Below are positions 36,901 to 48,349 of a stretch of 64,000 bases of DNA, in pieces. The notes below the pieces were generated by a model, which made no database searches, was not told where the DNA came from, and worked only from the letters and a program-made list of their open reading frames with translations. Position 1 is the stretch's first letter. Each line of letters begins with the position of its first letter. This stretch comes from Diatrype stigma (lineage: Eukaryota > Ascomycota > Sordariomycetes > Xylariales > Diatrypaceae): NCBI GenBank assembly GCA_022225965.2, contig JAKJXP020000096.1, positions 1 to 64,000 on the forward strand, in the 5' to 3' direction. Position numbers and translations under genes: made by a program.

Positions 36901-37940
36901 GAATCGTAGCGGTGCCTGGCGATTGCCTCCTTCGAATCATCCGGTCCCTGCAGGAGCTTTACTTCCCCAGCTGGCCTCCTACATACATACTTGCATACAT
37001 CCCCACCACCTATTACCCCTATCCAGCATGTCGCGTGGCGGTGAGCCTGTGAGCCTGTGTCTATATGCCTATCGATAGCAGGCACCTCCCCATCTCATAC
37101 CATATCTCAGGTGAGTAAGTTACAATCTCTCCTCGTCACGTCTGCCAATGGCCGATGTGTACGTTTCCCTGGGAGGGAAGTTCTCCACGATTCCATCTGT
37201 CTAAGCAGCTTCTGGCATGCCGTGCGTTAGCATCGGGGGAAGGAGTGTAAGAATAGCTTCTTAGCGGCTGCTGCGTCTCTTTCCTGTAACCATTCACAAC
37301 AACCTCTTCCTCCGCCCACTCGACCCTGCCCAATCACTTGCGCCTTCAAGCCCCGTAGAGCACGATGCACGCTGTCCACTCCTGTCCCCTCCTCAGCTGT
37401 TGCACTCGTTGCAGTACCGGCTCAATGAGCTATTTCGCGATTGGCTTGCGCGAGTCCATCCATCCCAAGCGCCGTCTCTTTACCAAAAATGCCACGATGT
37501 TACCCTGGGCTGTGAATTTTTGCTCCTCTTACACTATATTTTCGCCTTCGAGCTTACGGTTGCACGGGGCTTATATGACTGACAATACGGCCTAACACCT
37601 GGTACAATACATGCTTAGGGGCAGTTAGGCTGGAGCCTTCCACTGAACTAAAGCCTCGTCGAATTTAATTATAGCATTGTAACAGAGACATGGCACGCCT
37701 TTTCCTTCTCTCCCAACGGTTCACGTTCATCATCGTTCATCATCATCGTCCCAAGGCCTCCTCCCCCCGCACCGCCTGAGCCAATGCCCCGTCACGGGGT
37801 TACGATGCAACGGTGAATGATGATTGGCCGCGGACCGCCTGCGGGTAAAGCAAACCCCTCACCTCACTATACAAACGAGCAGCCTATCGGATAGCGCTAG
37901 ACACGAAGCGGGCACAGTCGGACGAGCGTCAAACGCGGCC

Positions 37941-37994
37941 CATAGCATAGCAAACCTAGCATAGCATAGCATAAACATAGCATGGCATGGCATG
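37941..37994 (+). repeat. CATAG pentamer array
   Basis: Imperfect array of CATAG units turning into CATGG at its right end, with two short interruptions (AAACC, AAA). Confidence 0.75.
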
Positions 37995-38999
37995 ACAAAC
38001 TGGGATGGTCTCGCGGTTTTGGCCGCCGATAGGCTCGGTCTTTGTAACCTACGTGTGCGACGTCCCGTTGCCAGAGGGAGAACCCTTGAGACGAATAACA
38101 TGGTTGAACCTAGCTAGCCGTGCCCCACGAAGTTATCGTATCCTATGTATGTATCAAAGCTATATATTGCCTGGGTGGGTATCGTCTGTTTCTACAGTAC
38201 GAGATGTGTGAAAATCATGTTGACTCATGGTGGCGAGAGATATATGGGGTTGAAGGGAGGGCTGGTAAATAGTAGGTAGAAATGGCCTCCGAAGCCTTGG
38301 GACCGTTGGGAGCGGTTGATGCTAAGTGGTGTTGAGTGAGGGAGGGTGGATGAGAGCCGTTGATGTCACTACTACCGCGACTGCACTGCCGCGTATGATG
38401 TATCAGAAACAACGCTCTGGGACAAAGTGACTGAGACCCTCGGCGCAGGCGCAAGCCCGAGACAGAACAAAAAAACGGTGTCTTTGCCTAAAGTCCCGGT
38501 AACACGTTGAGACAGCGACGGCATGCTGGCTGGGATCGTTCTTTTCCCTATACAGATGCTTCATACGGACATAGTCATGGCATCGTTAACAATATGTCAA
38601 TGTCATTATATCACTTATCACTATATATTGCAATACGATCATGTCAGATTCAATACGAACAGGTGTCAACCGTTCACACTAGGGAGGAAAAGACGCAGTA
38701 AGCATATCTGGCTTTTAGGTTCTCTATATACGGGGGCGTGGAGAACCGAATCGTATCGTACCGTAGTATAATCCTCAGCACTGCCTCTCTTCATTGTGGG
38801 TAAGTCGTTGAAAACGAGATGCTGCTACCTGTCAACAACGATGATAGCTATAGGTCCTCATTATTCCGGGGAACTGGGCTCGGCCTGTGGTCGGCTCCCC
38901 TATAGGAAGGAATCGCTTAGCCACATTACGCGCGCGATGCGACGCGATGCGATCGGGGAGGGAGCAGCTCGGACGGATGCGTCAGTCAGAGAGAGAGCG

Positions 39000-39027
39000 C
39001 GCCGACGCCGACGCCGACGCCGGCGTG
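39000..39027 (+). repeat. GACGCC hexamer array
   Basis: Four copies of a GACGCC/GGCGCC-like hexamer following a GAGAGAG stretch. Confidence 0.65.
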
Positions 39028-39217
39028 TCCCAGCGGAGACGCCGCTTCGCTGCGTGTGTGCAAATTCCCACGCTGCTACCTAGGTAGGCATGTAGGTACG
39101 ACACGAAGCGTACGTAAGTTTACATACATTGGATCCATCCATCCATCCACCCATCTGTTCCGTCCATATAGGGTATTGGTTGAGGGCTGAATAAGAGTGG
39201 AATCTGATATAGGCAGG

Positions 39218-40566
39218 TCATGGTGTTGCTGGAGCGCTGTCAGTGTCCCAGACGGGCAGGTCCACGTCGACCACGATGGGCTTGTTCAGCACGCGTGGCC
39301 CCGCGCCGCGGTGTTGCGCGTGAGAGACCGTCTGGATCGCGCAGTTGACGAAGCAGGTCTCCCGGCGGCCGAGCCGGCCCGCCCCCAGCGCCGACTGGTC
39401 GCTCCGCGCGGACCTCGGGTCGCCGCTAAGTCCCCGGGTCCCGATTCCCGGCTGTGCTCCTGCGCCCGCGGATGCGGATGCGGATGCCTCTCCCGATGAC
39501 GAGGCCGATTGGTGAGGAGGCAGCCAAGATGGCGATGACGACGATGATGGTCGTGATGAGGTCACCTGGCCCGCTTGGCCCGCTGGCACTGCAGAAGCTC
39601 CCAATGAGGAGGCGGTGTCAATGTCGGTGTCGGTGTTGCTGTGGTCGAGTGGATTCCCGCCTTTGGCTGTCAGGTCCACAAGGCTGTTCTTCTCGTTCCC
39701 AATACCGGGATCCTCCCACGGCTGGACACCCAGCTCTTTGTACCTGACGTGCTTGTTGCGCAGGTCCCAGCGCACCCGCTCCACGCCCCTTGCATCGTGG
39801 ATGTGCCCGCAGGCAGCTATCTTGGGCCGAACCCGCCACAGTGCTCGCCTCAGGCCCTCGCACCCCTGGGCGCCCCTTTGGCTCTCGTCCCTATGCAGAT
39901 GGGCGGGTCCGTGGGTGACGACGACGTCCGTGTCGAGCGGGATGTCCGCCCAGATGGCGTCTGCCGCCGCCTCGTCGTCCCCCTCGTACTGGAAGGCCCA
40001 CTTGCCGTAGCTCGGCGTGTACGGGGAGCCGAACACGGAGAAGGTGGTACGTGGACCAGTCGGGGACGTGAGCCGGACCTGCCGGCTCGCGTGCTGCAGG
40101 TAGACCAGCGACTCGGAGCCGGTCAGGAGCTCCTGGCACCTGGCGGGGTCCTGGGGCGTCTTGTTGTGGAAGTACCGGCCGTACTCCTCGAAGAAGTCGG
40201 TGTCGAGCGTCAGGTCGTGGTTGCCTGCCACCACCAGCTTGCATTCGAAGTCGGCCTTCTCGAGCCAGCTGACCTGCTTGGAGAGCTGAGGATGCAACAC
40301 GTCAGTATTCCCGCTGGGACCCGTTCAAAAGGGGGGGCTCGGGCCGGGCCTATGAGTGGTCGTAGCGTATACGTAGGCAAGCGAGAGGCTGGAGGCCTAC
40401 AACATACCTCGGTGAAGCTCCCCATATTCGTCAGGTCCCCACAGTGAATGAGCACATCGCCCTTCGGCAGCTTGGGGGTGCAGTTGTGTGTGTCCGAGAT
40501 GAAGACGAAGCGCGTTCTGCGTGTCCGCGGACTGGTGCCTGGGCGACTTTCCTCGGGTTCTGCCAT
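39218..40566 (-). CDS. Calcineurin-like metallophosphoesterase (MPPED/UPF0046-like)
   Basis: Two minus-strand exons, 40408-40566 and 39218-40285, encode 408 residues; the 122-nt intron runs from gtatgt to ctcag. All metal-binding blocks are present in order: FISDTHN (Asp25, His27), CGDL, GNHD, THGPAH and CGHIHDARG. The family consists of dinuclear-metal phosphoesterases related to human MPPED1/2, with activity on cyclic nucleotides in some members; the fungal substrate is unknown. Between the last metal motif and a conserved-looking tail (INKP-like RVLNKPIVVDVDLPVWD) lies a Ser/Ala/Gly-rich insertion of about 90 residues, probably disordered. The ATG at 40566 is used because the extra upstream codon is GTG. 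No targeting signal. Confidence 0.9.
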
Positions 40567-43500
40567 AGCCACAAGTATCGAGATTCGAGACTATGGACTA
40601 TGATGGTATGTGTAGGTACCTAGGTAGGTTTGCAACGGTAGTTAACGATGAGCCAAAGGATGTATCTCGGTTTTATCTCCAAACTAGAACTGGGGTTCGA
40701 AGTCCTCAACGCATAGCTGCCTGAATGACATGGTCCGCGCAATGTTGAATCGTAGGCATCCTCTCTTTTACATAGCACACACAGACACAGGCAACAAACA
40801 AAGCCTATACCGCAATCTGAGGATCTAAGCTGGGCGGGAGCGGCCAATTACGATCAGAGCTAGATAAGAATATGACGGGCTCCCGAGAGTATACCTACTG
40901 TAGGAATAAGACGAGAAGCAACAAAATCAACAAGGCTGTGTAATTGGAAGATACTGCGTATCGGCACTATGATGAGCTGTTCGGATGCTGATCAAGTGGC
41001 ATCGCATACGTCAGATGGGAGCACAGTAGAGGCTGCGGGTGCGTACGGAGCTGCAGGGTGTTGAGAGTATAGACTGGGACAGTGTATTTGAGCATGCCAG
41101 GCGCATTTCGCTTTCGCTGCTGCCAACTTTGCAGCGAGACATTGCCTACTTACTATGTAGTACCTACTTATTCTAGGTTTTTCGTGAGCATCGGCTGAAG
41201 CCATGAAATCATATACTCCTCGAGTAGTCATAGATCATCACCGCATACCAGGTATCCTAGGTACCCGGGCAGGCAATCTTAGGCATGAAGGTACATGCTA
41301 GCCCTCAGCTTTTGCACTTGGCTGCTTGGGTCCTCAGGTTTACCGTCTGAGGTGGATGGCGCAAGTTCCCGAGATCGTTTTTGGAGGCGGAACCGCTTAG
41401 CTGGAGATTAGTGAGTGTACTACGTACCAAGTTACCTGCTATGGTAGAGGCCATGATGTTCGTACGTCGTAGCGCTAATCTAGTCCATCCCTAGTATAGA
41501 AGTTGACGATGGAACTATCGCAGGTCTCCGAGGGATCGGATGCTTTCAGCGATAGTTTTTAGGTTTAGGCTATTTTCTTGCCTTCGTGAAGTATTCCAGG
41601 TTGTGAGTACCAGTATTGTGTTCCAAGGTTGTTATTGTTGAGTTGGTTTTACCTATACGGTACTGCGGTACTGCGGTACTGCGGTACTGCCTGAACTGCG
41701 GTACTGCCTGAACTGCTTGAACCCCTCATAGGTGTATGTACTTTTGTGCAGTCCATTCCTCTACTCTTGACGTTTTGCCAACTATGAAGCAAGCCGGGCA
41801 CGAGATCAGATGAATCCGAGGAACTCGAGTAGCAAGGTGCTATTAGATTAGACTAACAACCAGGTGGGAATTTCGAGAATGTGGTTTGCAGGCTTCCGAG
41901 TCCGTTTCCTGTCAAGACTGAAACCAGAGGCAAGGTTCATCGACCAAGGTTCTTCCAAGTTGCATTGTGTGATTAACCACTTCGGATTAGGTTCCAACTT
42001 TGGCTGACCCCGCGCCCCGGGACTGCCTTACCTAATAGGCTAAGCGACAACCTTAGAACCTTGGAACCTTCACCTTCGGGTTGAACCCTGGGGGCTGGGA
42101 AGAATGAACCACCGAGTGCCGATGGTTAGCGATGCACCGGAACCGCCTGCACCTGCACCTGCACCTGCATTGCCCAGCAAGCCCCAGGTGCTGCATCGGC
42201 CCTCCAGTTGCAGCGCCTCAATTGCAGCGCCTCGGGCTCTCGAAGCTCCATTGGACCCTGGTCGGCTCACGGACGTTGTTGTGGGGGGGCTGTTGAACAT
42301 GATTGATCAATCACAATCGACGGTTCGATCGAATTAGACGCAAGCAATCAATCCGGGAAAGGCAAGGCCAGTAAAAAAAGAAGAAAAAAAGAAGCAGGAT
42401 ACCCCTTTCACCAAGCCCGGGCAGCTGGACAAGCTCTCCCGCCTGCAAGCACGCAGCCGGCACGCAGTCACGTATCGTACCTAACCACTATACCTAGTAT
42501 ATACCTAGTAATAATAACTACAGGCTACAAACTACCTACAGGCTTTACAGGCTACAGTCACGCTGGTCACGCAGTCAGTCACGCCAGCACCTGCAGCCAC
42601 TTCACTCCATCCGTGCGCTCTCTCCTCGAATCCCTTCCTCACCTCCAGGCAGGCTTCGTCTTCGCTCGTCGCGCCAATCTCTACCTGCCCTAGTAGTAGA
42701 GACTTGTCGGCTCGAATCCTATGCATAGTACGAAGTAACCTGGAACCACCGGATCTACGGAGTAATAAGAGAGTCAACTAATAGCCGCCTAAGAGGTTCG
42801 CCAGGGCAGAACGAGCACGCGTTTCTCCATTGCAGCATTCCAATTGAGAGCGAGTGGGTTGAAGTCGCCCAAACTCACCTCACTGCCCCCTCGCTGGGTG
42901 CATCTGTCTATCTGTTACTCCTCGTCGTCGTCATCATCTTCGTTCCATTCTTCGTTCCGTTCTTCCTTCTTGTTCTTCGTTTCGTTTCTGAATAGCCCTC
43001 GCCCTTCGCGGGCTAGGATTGCCTTCGTTTATTTCCACTTCCGAGGACTTCCTCCACCGGTTCTGTCCAATGATTACTTGCATTGCCTCTTTTAACATCT
43101 TATTAGTTTAATCTGCGGCAACTTGGATTTGCCTGTCACTCACTCATTCCCGCATTCACTCTCCCTTACTTCATACATACAAACTGTTCCGCACTTCGGT
43201 CGCCTCCTCTGTGTCACCTGCCACCTGTCTCACTTAAACCAACGGCGCCCTTGTTTCTCGTTGGGGTTCTGCGAACGTGAACTCTAGGGGTCTCCGAGGC
43301 AGATCAGCACCAGGTTGACATCACCAAGACGAGCATCCATCATAGCATCGCCACCCCCGGCTGCCCGGACCCGACAAGGACCACGACCACGACTGTCACG
43401 ACGAGATACACATGTCCCCGAGGCTGTCGATACACTATTCCAGGCGATACCGTTAAACAGATATATCCAGAACTGCCAGAATCAAACCAAGATATCGCGT

Positions 43501-43969
43501 AACAACGATCTCGACGGACCGATAGACGCTAAACCAACTAGACAAACTAAGGCGAAGTAGTTGCTGTAGCACAGGCGACGGCGTGCAGTTAAACTGAGCA
43601 AGCCAGGCACTTCCAGGACTACCGAGCCTATTTTTTTGATACAGCAATCTACGGCAATCTACTACGCAGTAGCAGTCTAGTCTCACGTGGGCCTAAACCT
43701 TGTCTTGCCTAATTACTTCCTCATTTCCTTTATTGAACCGACAGCCGCTGGCGACTGCTGCATTGTTGTAATCGGCCACCACCAAGCATTACTCGCGTTG
43801 ACACGATCGTTCCATCCATCTAGTCATCCGCCTCGAATACCTTTAAATCGACACCATCCCCTCGGGTTCCGTGGTCGAATACATAATCAAGAGTGCACTC
43901 TGAAGCCCCGTCTGCTAGCAATACCATCACGGGGTGCTTCAGGGAACACGGGTGCCCCCGGTGATTGAG
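40567..43969. other. Intergenic and long pyrimidine-rich leader of the teaR gene
   Basis: No recognised exon. It contains an 8-bp GCGGTACT array at 41658-41716 and a pyrimidine-rich stretch from about 42900 to 43800 that probably includes promoter and 5' UTR of the plus-strand TeaR-like gene. The frame 43315-43560 lies in that stretch and has no motif. Confidence 0.5.
41658..41716 (+). repeat. 8-bp GCGGTACT array
   Basis: Four tight copies of GGTACTGC, then two variant copies spaced by CTGAACTGC. Confidence 0.8.
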
Positions 43970-45645
43970 ATGGCAGCAATGTCAGTCGCGCCGGGTGCCA
44001 CAACCACAACCATCTCTCCCGCAAGCAGCTCCCATGAGACCCAGCCTGGCTGGAGCTATCGAACGGTAAGTTGGGAGGAAAGCATTTCCAGCATAGCTGC
44101 TCGGATATAATGGTGTTCCCCTATACCAACTTGACGGCAATGGAATGTTGGTCTCATTCTGGGGATTATGTCTCAACTAACACGTGTTTCTCTCTGTTGC
44201 AGAATTCGATGAACGACCACCATTTAATGGAAACCGATGTCCATGGCTCCGCACATGAGTCTCATCCGCAGAATGGGTACTTAGAACATGACCTCTACGA
44301 TGCTGAAGAATATTCCTCGACAAAAGGTACGAATGAACATGACAGCCCTATCACTCATTGCATGGCGACGCCCAAAACCATGAATGAAAGAGCATAGTTG
44401 ACAGTGCGTCTAGAGAATCATGACTCCGGCCGGTCCGCGTCAAAACCCGAGAAGAACCGAGGGGACAGAGTTATGTCTAAGGAGGAAGAAGACAAGTGGA
44501 TTCATAGGGACAAGCTTGCCCGGATAGAAAATGAAGAGTTACAGGCAGCCGGTATCGTTCTCCCCAAGCCGAGGGCACACAGTCGACCGCGGCGGGAGCG
44601 AAGTCCGGAGAAGAATGGGTACACAAGGTCTCGCAAAAACTCGACACTGTCGATACAGACGACCGAATCGGAGGCTCCTATGCCTGCTTGGGACTTAAGG
44701 CTTCCCCAGGAGATTGCCGAGGATCCCGAAGACAGTCAGAGACGGTATTGGATATCCAACGGCACCACGAAGGGCTCACGAATTCCGGTAGCGAAGCTGA
44801 GTCCCGCGCCGATTCCTCCCGATTACCTCGAGCGGGACGCGCCCATATCACGGAAAGCAAGTGGCAATCCATTAGTTGAGGATGTATCAATCGCAATGCC
44901 GAGGCCTGCTCGGTCGCGGAGCAACAGTGGCGCCAAGGCTCTTGACGAAACCTTCAAGAACCCGCCAGCGAAGCGATCTGCTCCTGAAGCTTCCCCCAAA
45001 AAAGCAACGACCAACGGAACGCGCAAGCCCCCGACGGCAAGGGAGAAGCAGTCAGCAGCTGGACGGTCGAAAACGCGATCAACCTCGAAGACCCGAAATG
45101 GTTCGGCAACGCGCCCAACCACCCGATCCGGCGAATTGCTTTCAAAGGCGCCAGAAGGCGAACCACCGTGGATGGTCTCGGCGTATAAGCCAGATCCACG
45201 CCTTCCACCCGATCAGCAACTTCTACCTACTGTCGCTAAGAGGTTACAGCAAGAGAAGTGGGAGCAGGAGGGCAAGTTTGGGAACATATACGACAAGGAA
45301 TTCCGTCCGCTGAACGATGATGTTTTCTCGAAGCCTCCCGAGCCTGAAAAGCCCAAGAATGGCGAGGAGCAGCAGGACGAATGGCCACTACGCATCGAAC
45401 CGACGAGCCCGTCCTCGCCTCGGCCAGGCACAAGTTCCTATTCGACCATGCCAAGGATTCAGGACAGGTCTAGCAAAAGCTCATTTCCCAGCCCGAGACC
45501 ACCGCAGCAAAGCCAGATGCAGGACACCCCCCAGCCCGTCATCAGAGTGCCGGATCCAGACACGGCTACGGATGCGAATGGGAATGCACCGGAACAAATG
45601 GATGAGAAGTCCAAGGGCGGTTGTGGATGCTGCGTGGTTATGTGA
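43970..45645 (+). CDS. teaR: TeaR-like cell-end marker receptor (prenylated cortical protein)
   Basis: Three exons, 43970-44065, 44203-44326 and 44405-45645, encode 486 residues. The protein ends in GCGCCVVM, a CaaX box (Cys483, Met at the end, predicting farnesylation) preceded by Cys480 and Cys482 that could be palmitoylated. The conserved block MSKEEEDKWIHRDKLARIENEELQ appears near residue 100, then a long Ser/Pro/Arg-rich linker, then the block PPWMVSAYKPDPRLPPDQQLLPT and the EKWEQEGKFG segment. This arrangement is that of Aspergillus TeaR and fission-yeast Mod5, which anchor microtubule-delivered TeaA/Tea1 at growing tips and set polarity. For intron 2 the acceptor was moved from TAG before 44398 to CAG at 44402-44404, because only this keeps the frame open. 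No transmembrane segment; membrane attachment is by lipid. Confidence 0.88.
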
Positions 45646-48349
45646 GCAACATATACCGTGGCTGTAATGAATCGGCTCCAGACTGGTGGAAGCAACATAT
45701 CAGTGTAAATTGATATAGTGGACACCTGACTAGGAAGCAACCTTTTGACGACGTCACGATTCTCCTAGTGTTTTATCATGTTCAGCGTTCATTCTTCGAC
45801 CTGAGTTCTAAGCATCGTCACTTGCTTCGAGTACGGGTTTTCTCATAGTCCAGCTAGGTTATCAGACCCCGAACGCTCCGCGAATGGAATTTACTGTACT
45901 GTATTCTCAGCTCGCGATCCCCTGCGTCCATGCGCGCGGTCTAATCGACAGAAGGCGTTATGTTGCTTCTCAAATCTGTCCTTTCGCAACTGCTGTTTCT
46001 CAAACTCCTGCAGACATTGGCGTTTTCGGGATTGGACTAGAGGGTCCGGATGGTTGGCGGCTTGCTGTGTTGTGTGTACATGCGATTTATTTGTCTACGA
46101 AAGAGAAGGCCAACTGCCGAGGCGCCGGCCTCCCAAGTTCCTGTTTTATAACCCGGCATTTTCGTTTATATGTGTGGGGGTGTTTCCGATGTACTACTGA
46201 GTAGCGAGGTCTTACCATGATCTCGCATCCAACGAGGAAGAACGGGGCTTCGGGGAGGAGTCGTAGCTAAGTTGTTGAGAGAACAGAAGTGCTGATCCGT
46301 GTCTTTATTTTACCAAACCAAGAGTCGATAGAGAAGAGAGGGGCGAGGTCAAGTCGGTAGTAGTAGTAGCCCTAAGGGGAGGGAAGGAAAGCAAGGGGAG
46401 GGGAGGGAGAGTGTACTTTCTCGGCCAGGTGATTATAGATACCCCTTTGCTGAGTAGATCAATTCAGACCCTGATACAACCTGGTCGGTCCTATCTAGCA
46501 GTCCGAATCCCCTGCCTGTCTGTTTACTCTTGTGTATATTATCATACCTGCCATATAGCCAGCTTATTAATGAACTAGGATCTACCTTCGCGATCGCAAG
46601 CAGTACGTAATATCTTTACTCGAGTATGGCTCGCTCATGTGCTTTCTCTCGGACGTATGGTGCATACTTTATCTCTTATGGCTTGCAATGGGACAAGTAG
46701 AGTCAAGCAGGCGTTTGCGAACATCTAGTGCGTGGTCTGTGTATATGTACATGTACAATCTGTAGTAAGATGTTCCATTCCGAAGTTGATTGGAACTTGG
46801 GACCTATGCCCCTGAGGAATTACTTATGTATCAAGCCCCATGATATGGATTTACTGGCCTGTTCTTGAGGTTGATGTTTCATTCAATGTGCCCTTTTGGC
46901 AAGATGCTACCCGTTCTATGCTAATCATAACTAGTAGGACAGGTCCAAAATTCTCTCCTGGTCATTGATGCATTTGCCGGATGATGACATGATACATCTT
47001 GCTAGGGAACTATGAATGCAGACGAACCTATCTAGCAATTCCAGCCTTTGTCATGCTATGAATGTCTTTGTGCTCCAATATGTCAGAAGCACGGGAAATA
47101 AGTATGGCTTATCACCCATATTGCCTATATACTAATACCTATATCATAACTCGAGAGCTACTTCCCGAGATCCTTTGGTTACGCTCTGCTGAACCAGCTA
47201 ATGAGAAACATAATCAAGCAAACATACTGAACTACGAAGTACACGTGCTGCTACTTAGTGTAGTGAGATATCAATGTCGCCATAACAGAGGTAACATGCC
47301 TAAACAAGATAGCAAGTGACGTGTCTAGATTGGAAAGAACAAAGGTTCATATGAACGCAGACCTGGTACCTATTCCGTAACAACTTGACATGTATACAAA
47401 GCAAACTGTATACATACGATTAGTAAAGCCGAGTAAGGGTTTAGGAATTCGTATCACATGTGCTGTGCAGCCGATTAAGTAAGCCTGTCCATTCCTTGGA
47501 GCGCCCCTCAAAATACTTTTTCGTCTTTGTAGTCTGTCTTGATTTCACCATTCATGTAGTGCCTGTCAGCATCAACGTGTGAAGTAGTTTCGGGAAAGGA
47601 TGTCTGTACGTATACTCCGTTCTCGTTGTTGACGGTCTACAAAACACGTTATCACATCTAACAAGAACAGTGTCATCGGTAACCCAGCCGACGAACCAGG
47701 AATGCCAAAGTGACCAGAAGAGACAGCAATGTACCATTATATGCAACTGCAACGTCTTTTTGATACACGAGTGAATATGTAGCTCAGCATATTTTAGTGG
47801 TTCCTGCCTGTCTGCGGGAGCACCCGCCCCTGAAAGGGCGGGCGGGTGCTCCTTAGTTATATGCAAAGCGGCAGTTTCCTGATGTTATATCACGATAGCT
47901 TCTCTTTACGCCCGTCCCTCTTCGACAATGATAATGACCATGTCAAGGGCTGAAGCACAACGTTTGACTCGAACCGAAACACAAGGCCGGGGTAGATACA
48001 TACTGATACTGACGGGGGGCTGTACCTAGTTGATGCTCTGTATATCATTGTACGCAGAACTACTCGCAAATAAGCGGATACCAACGATGTCGTCCTCGAC
48101 GACAGCCTCTTCCTGCGGCTCCTTCCCGATTTGACAGTACTCTTGCCTGTGTACTTAGGTACCTAGCAGAGTTTTTCAACTCAGTTCCCTCCCACCTGAC
48201 CTTTCTTTCTCTCCATCATCTCTCCATCATCCCATCCTGTCTACTGAACTGCAAGGTAGACGGATCATCACGGCTGGAGCACCATCTTTCTAGAGACCTA
48301 TTCAAATCTACTTTCCGCAACTGATTCCCTAGACCTCCGCGACTTCATC
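45646..48349. other. Intergenic, no gene recognised
   Basis: No supported exon. It contains G/A-rich stretches near 46340-46410 and the strong hairpin at 47817-47852. The last 200 nt are pyrimidine-rich and lead into the ankyrin gene. Confidence 0.55.
47817..47852. repeat. GC-rich perfect inverted repeat (hairpin)
   Basis: GGAGCACCCGCC at 47817-47828 is exactly matched by GGCGGGTGCTCC at 47841-47852. The 12-nt spacer can itself pair in part. It stands out in AT-rich surroundings. Confidence 0.8.

Larger units (their letters stand above)
30704..39217. other. 8.5-kb gene-free region with simple repeats
   Basis: No recognisable coding exon on either strand. Open frames up to about 160 codons (for example 35220-35699 plus, 36383-36871 plus, 31544-31996 minus) show no motif and often follow biased tracts. 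It holds a G-rich 10-bp repeat at 32969-33001, a GA tract at 33898-33917, a TAGCA pentamer array at 37941-37994, a GGTGCTAT array near 32061-32112, and a GACGCC array at 39000-39027. RNA genes may hide here, but none was identified. Confidence 0.5.

Noticed and set aside
40682..40710. GGTTCGAAGTCC resembling a tRNA B box
   Set aside because: No A box, acceptor or anticodon stem at the required distances.
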